Below, piece after piece: positions 47,238 to 53,519 of a stretch of DNA of 53,519 bases (its first letter is position 1; each line of letters opens with the position of its first letter). The DNA is taken from contig NZ_MLAS01000013.1 in NCBI RefSeq assembly GCF_002272785.1, forward strand, positions 1 through 53,519, written 5' to 3'. A model generated the notes under the pieces. The model searched no databases. It was not told the origin of the DNA and worked only from the letters and a program-made list of their open reading frames with translations. Source of the DNA: Helicobacter sp. 13S00477-4. GTDB taxonomy: Bacteria; Campylobacterota; Campylobacteria; Campylobacterales; Helicobacteraceae. The position numbers and the translations under genes were made by a program.

Positions 47238-47271
47238 TCAAACTCAAAATAAATATAAGGCTTCTTTATTG

Positions 47272-48129
47272 ATGCAGGTTTTTGATATTAAAAATAGATT
47301 AGAACCTATGATTGTAAAAAAAATTTTTTCAAATACTGATATTGCAAAAGAATTCTTAAAAAGATTTTTAGGATCAATTAAAATCGACTTCCCAACCAAA
47401 TCTCAAGATATATATAATTTGATTGTAGAAAATTGGAATTATCAAAAGGCATTACCCATCGTCAGAGAACTTTTTAGAGAAACGAAAAAGTTCAAAAGAG
47501 GATTGCATTCTGAAAATATGATAAAAATTCTCTTAGAGGAATGGAAAAATTTAGATTTTGGAAAAATTGATTGGCCATTTTCTCAAGGTGCTTTTGATGC
47601 CTTTGTCCAAAAAATCAATTCAGGAGAAAATTCAAGAAATATCAAAGACGATGAAGTTAAACTTGCTGCAGTCAAATATAGAAGGATTAAAGAAATCAAT
47701 ACAGAAAGGAATGATTTCTTAGAAAGTCTTATTTTTGAAAAAAATGAAAATATTATCCCAACTTTATCTCACAATAGAGGGGTGGATTTTTTTATCAATG
47801 GAATTTCATTTGATCAAAAAGTTTCAAGAAGTGTTACAGATAAATTCAAAAAAGATTTCAAAGAAAATTGGAAACATAAAGCCATAGAAAATCCTAAGCT
47901 TGTAATAAAATATCTTTATGAACAACAAGATGAAGGTAGATTTGGGTATACACCTCGATTATATATCGTGTATTTAGATGAAGAAATTTTACCCATGAAA
48001 ATAAAAGAAACTATTGCCCAAACCAATTTAAACACTCCTTTAGATATAACCTTTACTTACAAACACAAAAACATTGGCACCAAGACTTACAAAACACAAG
48101 CATTCATAATACTACTACACAATCTATGA
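47272..48129 (+). CDS. Putative type II restriction endonuclease
   Basis: A 285-residue protein that I cannot place in a named restriction family. The call rests on its position before a methyltransferase gene (4-bp overlap) and on a plausible PD-(D/E)XK nuclease core: Asp172 after a turn (NRGVDFF), a beta strand, then Asp181-Gln-Lys183 (FDQK). The N-terminal half (about 1-150) is helical and lysine-rich. ATG 47272 avoids overlap with guaA; an ORF extension upstream to 47128 lies inside guaA and is not believed. There is no strong ribosome site, which would keep expression low. It should cut unmethylated DNA at the site protected by the partner; specificity is unknown. Confidence 0.65.
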   Translation: MQVFDIKNRLEPMIVKKIFSNTDIAKEFLKRFLGSIKIDFPTKSQDIYNLIVENWNYQKALPIVRELFRETKKFKRGLHSENMIKILLEEWKNLDFGKIDWPFSQGAFDAFVQKINSGENSRNIKDDEVKLAAVKYRRIKEINTERNDFLESLIFEKNENIIPTLSHNRGVDFFINGISFDQKVSRSVTDKFKKDFKENWKHKAIENPKLVIKYLYEQQDEGRFGYTPRLYIVYLDEEILPMKIKETIAQTNLNTPLDITFTYKHKNIGTKTYKTQAFIILLHNL

Positions 48130-49199
48130 ACTACATCGGCTCTAAACTTAAACTTTCTGCTTTTTTATTATCAAGCATAGAGTTGACTTTGGCAAAAGAC
48201 AAAATAAAACTGCAAGATTGTGTTTTTTGTGATATTTTTGCAGGGACTGGGATAGTAAATAGACTTTTTAAGGACAAAGTAAAACAAATCATTTCAAATG
48301 ACAAAGAATACTATAGCTTCATACTCAATCAAGGCTATAATATAAATAATCTTTCTTCTTCAAAATTAAATGATCTATTTGAAGAACTACAATCTGATGT
48401 CAAAACACCCCCCATAGAAGGAAAAATTTATCTAAATTATTGTTTAGGAAATGAAAAATTCACACAAACAAATTATTTTCAGAAAGATAATTTAATTCCT
48501 TACAAACGACAATATTTTACTGACTATAATGGTGCTAAAATCGATGCTATACGTATCAAAATCCAATCTTGGAAAGACTCTGGAAATATTGATGAATCCC
48601 TCTATTATTATTTGCTTGCTTCATTGCTAGAATCTGCAGATAAAATAGCCAATACAGCTTCAGTCTATGGAGCTTTTTTAAAAAAATTCAAAAAATCAGC
48701 GATGAAAAATATTATCCTAACGCCCATACCGATTAATGAAAGTCAAACTACACATCAAGTATATTGCGAAGATACATTAAAGCTTATCAAGCAAATCAAA
48801 GGAGATATACTCTACCTTGATCCTCCTTATAATGCTAGGGAATATGGAGCAAATTATCATATTTTAAACACGATTGCTTTGTATGATGATTTTATACCTG
48901 CAGGAAAAACAGGACTAAGACCTTATACTAAAAGTAATTTTTGCAAAAAAATAACCGTTGCACAAGCCCTAGAAGATACAATCAGACTTGCTAATTTTCA
49001 ATACATATTTTTAAGCTACAATGATGAAGGTTTGCTAAACCTAGATCAAATAGAATCTATGTTTAGAAAATATGGAAGCTATAATATCATTTCACAACAG
49101 CACCAACGATTCAAAGCTGATTCTTCGCGTATACATAAACAGCATTCGACTATTGAATACCTGCATATACTCAAAAAAGATATGCAAAAAAACAGGTAG
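48126..49199 (+). CDS. D12-class adenine-N6 DNA methyltransferase
   Basis: This 357-residue methylase of the alpha (D12) group transfers methyl from S-adenosylmethionine to adenine. The AdoMet motif FAGTG (residues 38-42) follows an N-terminal MNYIGSK, typical of Dam/FokI-like enzymes. The catalytic DPPY is at 232-235. Between them is a target-recognition region (about 95-200). It starts within the endonuclease stop codon (ATGA) and ends one base before the end of convergent tsf. The recognition sequence cannot be read from the protein. Confidence 0.85.
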   Translation: MNYIGSKLKLSAFLLSSIELTLAKDKIKLQDCVFCDIFAGTGIVNRLFKDKVKQIISNDKEYYSFILNQGYNINNLSSSKLNDLFEELQSDVKTPPIEGKIYLNYCLGNEKFTQTNYFQKDNLIPYKRQYFTDYNGAKIDAIRIKIQSWKDSGNIDESLYYYLLASLLESADKIANTASVYGAFLKKFKKSAMKNIILTPIPINESQTTHQVYCEDTLKLIKQIKGDILYLDPPYNAREYGANYHILNTIALYDDFIPAGKTGLRPYTKSNFCKKITVAQALEDTIRLANFQYIFLSYNDEGLLNLDQIESMFRKYGSYNIISQQHQRFKADSSRIHKQHSTIEYLHILKKDMQKNR

Positions 49200-50267
49200 T
49201 TACTTCATTTGGGCAGCGACTTCTTGTGCAAAATCTTCAACTTTTTTCTCAATCCCTTCACCTAATTCAAAACGAATATATTCGACAATACGGATATCAT
49301 CATTGAGTTCTTTAGATTTTTGTTCCAACACTTGTTCAATGGTCTTTTTATCATCCATGACAAAAAATTGTCCTAAGAGCGTGAGTCTTTGATCAATTAA
49401 AGTATTATCAGCAATAAATCTCTCTAATTGACCGGGTATAATTTTATCCCAAATAGCTTCAGGTTTGCCTTGCTTTTGCAATTCTTCTTTAAATCTGTTT
49501 TCTTGCTCTTTGAGTATATCATCATTGAGTTCAGCCCTACTAACATATTCAGGAATATGCTTAAGCGTTTTCCCTAATCTTTTTAACTCTTCATTTTCTT
49601 TTTCTATTTCGGCAATCAACGCTATTTTTTCTTTTTGAATAAAATCCAAATCAAATGTTTTGAAATCCAATACTTGAGGTTTCATAGCTGCAGCATGCAT
49701 ACAAATATTTCTAATCAACTCTACACAAGCTTTAGCATTCTTGGCTTCTTTGCACACAGCCCCTATCAATACCCCTACCCTTCCATTAGAATGCACATAG
49801 CCATTCACGATACCATTTATAGAAGCATTGATATTAGCAAGCCTGCGAACAACAATATTTTCTCCGATTTTAGCAATTTGAGTTTTGAGGTACTCTTCAT
49901 AAACTATACCTTCTAAAGTAGCCTTGTGTAAGTTCTCTACACTGACTATAGAAGAATCTTTAAGCATATTTGAAGTTTTTTCTACCAATTCTTTAAAACT
50001 TTCATTTTTAGCTACAAAATCAGTTTCACTATTAATTTCAACCATTACAGCATTGCTATAATCAGCAGACACCCTAATAGAAATAATACCTTCACTTGCG
50101 ACTCTATCAGCTTTTTTTGCTGCTTTGCTGAGTCCTTTTTCTCTGAGATAAACGACTGCTTTATCAATATCACCATTTGTTTCAACCAATGCTTTTTTAC
50201 AATCCATCATACCTGCATCAGTCATCTCTCTGAGTTGTTTTACAAGCTGTGCACTAATATCTGCCAT
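49200..50267 (-). CDS. tsf: Elongation factor Ts
   Basis: EF-Ts exchanges GDP for GTP on EF-Tu. The 355-residue protein has the N-terminal UBA-like domain (LREMTDAGMMDCKKAL) and the core with SETDFVAKN and the VLIG and PEYVSRAEL blocks. It is longer than E. coli EF-Ts, as in other campylobacterotans. The ribosome site lies in the last codons of rpsB (AAAGGAGAATGAATG), so the two are coupled. Confidence 0.96.
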   Translation of the reverse strand: MADISAQLVKQLREMTDAGMMDCKKALVETNGDIDKAVVYLREKGLSKAAKKADRVASEGIISIRVSADYSNAVMVEINSETDFVAKNESFKELVEKTSNMLKDSSIVSVENLHKATLEGIVYEEYLKTQIAKIGENIVVRRLANINASINGIVNGYVHSNGRVGVLIGAVCKEAKNAKACVELIRNICMHAAAMKPQVLDFKTFDLDFIQKEKIALIAEIEKENEELKRLGKTLKHIPEYVSRAELNDDILKEQENRFKEELQKQGKPEAIWDKIIPGQLERFIADNTLIDQRLTLLGQFFVMDDKKTIEQVLEQKSKELNDDIRIVEYIRFELGEGIEKKVEDFAQEVAAQMK

Positions 50268-51065
50268 TCATTCTCCTTTTGTCATCTGTTGCTCTAGCTC
50301 TGCATTCACCTCTTCTAGAAGCTCTTGTTTTTCTTCTTCTGAAGCTGACCGAAACTCTTGCTCTGCAATATTATCTCCATCCTTATCATTCATTTCCCTA
50401 CCTTCAATAATGGCTTCACTGATTTCTTTACAAAACAACTGTATAGATCGGATCGCGTCATCATTACCCGGAATAGGATAGTCAACTGCATCAGGATCGC
50501 AATTAGTATCCAAAGGAGCTACTACAGGAATGCCTAATCTTCTGGCTTCAGCAACAGCAATTTTTTCTTTGACAACATCAATGACAAAAATCATATCTGG
50601 AGCTTTTTTCATATGCCGAACACCACCAAGATATTTATCAAGCTTTTCTTTTTTCCTCAAAATCATCAATTTTTCTTTTTTGGTTAACAAATCAATCTGA
50701 CCGCTAGTCTCCATTTCTTCAATGATTTCAAGCTTCCTTACTGATTTTTTGATCGTACTAAAATTCGTGAGCATACCACCAAGCCATCGATAATTCACAT
50801 AAGGAACTTGAATTTTCTGTGCGTATTCTTTTAGGGTTTCATTGGCTTGTTTTTTTGTACCTACAAACATAATAGTCTTGCCTTCTGCGGTAGCATCCCT
50901 GACTATATTGTAAGTATAACGAAAATACCTAAGGGTTTTTTGCAGGTCAATAATATGGATATTTTTCCTCACACCAAAAATGAAACGTTTCATTTTTGGA
51001 TTCCATCTTCTAGTCTGATGCCCAAAATGTACGCCACATTCCAATAAATCTTTCATGGTTACCAT
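50268..51065 (-). CDS. rpsB: 30S ribosomal protein S2
   Basis: This 266-residue ribosomal protein starts at ATG 51065, six bases after AAGGAG; an in-frame start at 51101 is upstream of that site and is rejected. [22 protein letters not shown] and GTKKQAN are typical. The C-terminal tail is acidic and extended. It forms an operon with tsf. Confidence 0.97.
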   Translation of the reverse strand: MVTMKDLLECGVHFGHQTRRWNPKMKRFIFGVRKNIHIIDLQKTLRYFRYTYNIVRDATAEGKTIMFVGTKKQANETLKEYAQKIQVPYVNYRWLGGMLTNFSTIKKSVRKLEIIEEMETSGQIDLLTKKEKLMILRKKEKLDKYLGGVRHMKKAPDMIFVIDVVKEKIAVAEARRLGIPVVAPLDTNCDPDAVDYPIPGNDDAIRSIQLFCKEISEAIIEGREMNDKDGDNIAEQEFRSASEEEKQELLEEVNAELEQQMTKGE

Positions 51066-51317
51066 GATATTCTCCTTATTTTTATTTAGTTTTGCCTCCA
51101 CGTTCCTTAACAGCTATGCCGCAACTTTTGAAGAATTAACGTGTGTGAACTCTGTGAACTCCATTTCAAAAATTGAAAATGAGGCATTATTTTACTCCCT
51201 TAGAGCTGATAATCAGCTGAGGATTATTATCAAATCAATACAAAAAATAATTTTTATTTATTAATGATTATTATTAATATATTATATTTATTGATATAAT
51301 ATATTAAAGGAAAAACA
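51066..51317. promoter_or_regulatory. Divergent region between rpsB and the transglutaminase-like gene
   Basis: A 252-bp region with several signals. A perfect 15-nt palindrome AGCTGATAATCAGCT lies at 51204-51218. A direct repeat of TGTGAACTC lies at 51144-51152 and 51153-51161. A Fur-box-like word TAATGATTATTATTA lies at 51262-51276, and a TATAAT at 51295-51300 precedes the plus-strand gene. The left part should be the leader of rpsB. Confidence 0.55.
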
Positions 51318-52241
51318 ATGGAACGTAGAGACTTTATCAAAACAAGTATTTTAGGGACAGGCATATTAATGAATCCTAATATTTTGTATGCCAATACAAG
51401 CAAAAAATTTTCCCTTAATTTCTCATACAAAATCAACTTTGATTCTGCCAAACAAATCAAACTTTACATACCACTCCCAATAAGTACAGACTTCCAACAA
51501 CCATACAATCTCAATATAAATGGCAACTACAAGCATCATAGCACGGAGTATCAAAACGGAGTCCCATTTATCTATACACAATACGATCAGGACTCAAAAC
51601 TCAAATACATATCCATAAATCTTAACATCTTATTGAACAAAATGAATACCAAAAATCCTCAAAAAAATCCTAAACAATACCTTGAAAATACACGATATAT
51701 CCGCACTGATGGCATGATAAAAAAACTTGCCTTAAATCTCAAAACTAACGATAATCAAAAAACTGCAAACAAAATATATGAATGGATCATCAATCATATT
51801 GATGAAAAAAATGCGAAAAATACCAAAGGCATTAGGAGTATCCAAACTAAAAGTTTAGGCATACTTTTTTCAGGTGAAAATATAAGTGCTACTAGCCTTT
51901 TTGTTTCTCTATGTAGAGCCTGCAATATACCTGCTACAGAAGCTTTTGGAATCGATCTGTATAACCCTCAAAACACTTTTTCAAGCAAAGCAGAAATATA
52001 TTTAGCATCAACAGGATGGGTACCCTATGACATCATAACACCGATTCTAGATCAGTCTTTTAATGGCATAGGAACATGGAAGGAAGATTTTATTTTAATG
52101 AATTATGCCCGAGATTTTTGTATTCAAAATACATTCCTTGCTTCTTTTGATACTGCTTTTGGACTCGTAGATGGGGATAGATTAGATTATTATGAAAACA
52201 AAAATTTTAGTAGCAAATTTGTTTATGAACAAATTTCTTAA
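51318..52241 (+). CDS. Tat-exported transglutaminase-fold protein, probable pseudoenzyme
   Basis: This 307-residue protein begins with a twin-arginine signal (ERRDFIKTSILGTGIL), so it should be exported folded. The C-terminal part follows the pattern of transglutaminase-like proteins: SLFVSLCRACNIPATEAFG, then AEIYLASTGWVPYD. The residue where the catalytic Cys is expected is Asn188 (GENISATS), and the place of the catalytic His is Ser222 (SSKAE). Only the Asp (238) remains. Cys199 and Cys202 are in the following helix and do not substitute. An AAAGGA site precedes the ATG and a TATAAT lies at 51295-51300. A binding or scaffold role is more likely than catalysis. Confidence 0.7.
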   Translation: MERRDFIKTSILGTGILMNPNILYANTSKKFSLNFSYKINFDSAKQIKLYIPLPISTDFQQPYNLNINGNYKHHSTEYQNGVPFIYTQYDQDSKLKYISINLNILLNKMNTKNPQKNPKQYLENTRYIRTDGMIKKLALNLKTNDNQKTANKIYEWIINHIDEKNAKNTKGIRSIQTKSLGILFSGENISATSLFVSLCRACNIPATEAFGIDLYNPQNTFSSKAEIYLASTGWVPYDIITPILDQSFNGIGTWKEDFILMNYARDFCIQNTFLASFDTAFGLVDGDRLDYYENKNFSSKFVYEQIS

Positions 52242-52286
52242 ATCCCAAAGCTTGGAATTTTTAAAATACAATCTAAAAGGTATTAT

Positions 52287-53315
52287 TCAAATAATAACCC
52301 CACCGCCCAAGACCTTATCATCTTGATATACAACCAAAGCCTGTCCTTTTGCTACTCCATAAACAGGCTCTTTTAATTCAGCAATGATTTTCGCCTCATT
52401 GATAATAATTTTAGCATCTGAAGGAGTGCTTCTATAGCGGATTTTTACCTTATACTCCCCTCCATTAAAATCCTTCAATAATGATTTATTTATCGCCTCA
52501 ACCCTAGAGATAGCTAATTGTTCCTTTTTCCCGACGATAATTTCATTTTTTTGTGCATTGATACCTACTACAAAATGGGGTTCATGGGCACCTTTTACAT
52601 TAAACCCTTTGCGTTTACCGATAGTGTATTGCATATAACCTTTATGCTTACCCACTTCATTCCCACTCATATCCCTCACAATACCTTCTTGCTCGACTTT
52701 TGTGTGTTTTTTCAAAATATCAATATAGTCAGTCTCAACAAAACAAATTTCTTGGGATTCTTTATAGGTCTCTAAAGTTCCCAACCAAGGCATCACTTCA
52801 AAAGCTTTAGGTTTCACTTCTTCTTTTAACATATCACCCAAAGGAAATATCAATCGATTGATAGCCTCTTGAGAAATCGCATACAAAAAATAACTCTGAT
52901 CTTTGGTTTTATCTTTGGCTTCACGGATTCTTTTGATATTATTTATCTCTTCAATCCTAGCATAATGCCCTGTAGCTATCCTTTCACAACCCAAATTTAA
53001 AGCAAAATCCAAAGCTAAGCCAAATTTCATTAAAGGATTACATAAAGCACAAGGATTAGGGGTTTCTCCACGTTTGTAAGATTCTACAAACTCATCATAA
53101 ACAGCTTTTTTAAATTCCTCTTGAGCTTCAACCACTCTGAATTCAAAATCCAGATTCTTTGAAACTTTTTCACAATTCCTCAAAAACATTTGATGTTTCG
53201 CCTCTTTATCGTGCAATTTCAAATAAATCCCCAACACCTCATAGCCTTGAGATTTTAACAAATAAGCCGAATAAGAGCTATCTACCCCACCACTCATCAA
53301 AAGTGCTACTTTCAT
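52287..53315 (-). CDS. mnmA: tRNA-specific 2-thiouridylase MnmA
   Basis: MnmA adds sulfur to U34 of tRNAs for Lys, Glu and Gln. The 342-residue protein has the PP-loop SGGVDSS (residues 8-14) and the two catalytic cysteines Cys92 ([11 protein letters not shown]) and Cys191 (SQEICFVE). ATG 53315 follows AAGGA by 6 nt; a TTG codon just before it is less likely. It lies downstream of a 5S rRNA gene on the same strand, separated by about 140 bp. Confidence 0.95.
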   Translation of the reverse strand: MKVALLMSGGVDSSYSAYLLKSQGYEVLGIYLKLHDKEAKHQMFLRNCEKVSKNLDFEFRVVEAQEEFKKAVYDEFVESYKRGETPNPCALCNPLMKFGLALDFALNLGCERIATGHYARIEEINNIKRIREAKDKTKDQSYFLYAISQEAINRLIFPLGDMLKEEVKPKAFEVMPWLGTLETYKESQEICFVETDYIDILKKHTKVEQEGIVRDMSGNEVGKHKGYMQYTIGKRKGFNVKGAHEPHFVVGINAQKNEIIVGKKEQLAISRVEAINKSLLKDFNGGEYKVKIRYRSTPSDAKIIINEAKIIAELKEPVYGVAKGQALVVYQDDKVLGGGVII

Positions 53316-53457
53316 CAAATATCCTTATGATTTTATATAAGTTTCCAATTATACCCTATTCCCGAACAAAGAAATCAAAAATATTCAAATATATACATCA
53401 CAATCATAAAAGGAATAAAAACAAATAAAGAAGGAATAAAAAAGATAAAAGGAGTTT

Positions 53458-53519
53458 CCCTATCCCTGCATCGACTTACATTCCCACACCTGAAAGATGC
53501 AGTATCATCAGCGAAGAGG
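53458..53519 (-). rRNA. rrf: 5S ribosomal RNA, 3' part (partial at window edge)
   Basis: On the minus strand the last 62 bases give the 3' half of a campylobacterotan 5S rRNA: the GCTGATGATACTGCATC segment, the loop, GGTGTGGGAATGTAAGTC and GATGCAGGG. The CTGCATC and GATGCAG segments are complementary. The 3' boundary near 53458 is approximate, because the pairing 5' strand is outside the window. Confidence 0.8.

Noticed and set aside
47128-47271. 48-codon N-terminal extension of the endonuclease gene
   Set aside because: It lies mostly within guaA in another frame and has no ribosome site; ATG 47272 is the likely start.
51116-51184. 22-codon minus-strand ORF in the rpsB leader with an AGGGAG site
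   Set aside because: Too short and without recognisable content; a leader peptide is conceivable, but there is no supporting signal.
51055-51264. 69-codon ORF with a signal-peptide-like start, opposite the rpsB start
   Set aside because: Its first codons are the complement of the rpsB ribosome site and start codon, and no ribosome site precedes it.

Overview
The window is AT-rich, densely packed chromosomal DNA from a campylobacterotan, most likely Helicobacter or a close relative. The evidence is local gene order of the Helicobacter type: exbB-exbD-tonB opposite nikR; fliF-fliG-fliH-dxs; a nuo operon that ends in pflA and a phosphomannomutase gene; groES-groEL opposite dnaG; rpsB-tsf. Scattered histidine genes (hisC, hisH, a hisJ-type phosphatase) suggest a species that makes histidine, unlike H. 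pylori. No species is claimed.

Layout. (1) 1-4.6 kb is the variable surface region. The left edge holds the start of an exported protein on the minus strand, split out of frame by an 11-G tract. It is followed by a zinc alcohol dehydrogenase with a 9-bp tandem repeat at its promoter, a 912-residue autotransporter with a glycine-rich solenoid passenger, and a small membrane protein. (2) 4.7-13.6 kb carries sppA, purU, an exported DsrE-like protein and the minus-strand run hisC-fliF-fliG-fliH-dxs. (3) 13.7-18.3 kb carries a PAP2 phosphatase, tonB/exbD/exbB and, divergently, nikR-nadD-rsfS-hisJ. (4) 18.4-39.3 kb is a 21-kb co-directional run, nuoA to nuoN, then pflA and phosphomannomutase. Canonical nuoE and nuoF are absent. 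A 76-residue protein and a 641-residue protein stand in their place; the latter joins a NuoF-type Fe-S tail to a GltD-type FAD/NAD(P)H module. Two tandem full-length nuoG genes follow. (5) 39.4-47.2 kb carries hisH, a KgtP-like transporter, dnaG, groESL under a clear sigma-70 promoter with a CIRCE operator, and guaA. (6) 47.2-49.2 kb holds a two-gene restriction-modification system packed between guaA and tsf. (7) 49.2-53.5 kb carries tsf, rpsB, a Tat-exported transglutaminase-fold protein that appears to have lost its catalytic Cys and His, mnmA, and the 3' end of a 5S rRNA gene at the right edge.

Functionally the window joins respiration (complex I with an unusual electron-input module), motility (FliF/G/H, PflA), metal homeostasis (NikR, TonB system), stress response (GroESL) and phase-variable surface biology. 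The most notable features are the remodelled input arm of complex I, the G-tract gene at the left edge, the solenoid autotransporter, the restriction-modification pair and the apparent transglutaminase pseudoenzyme.
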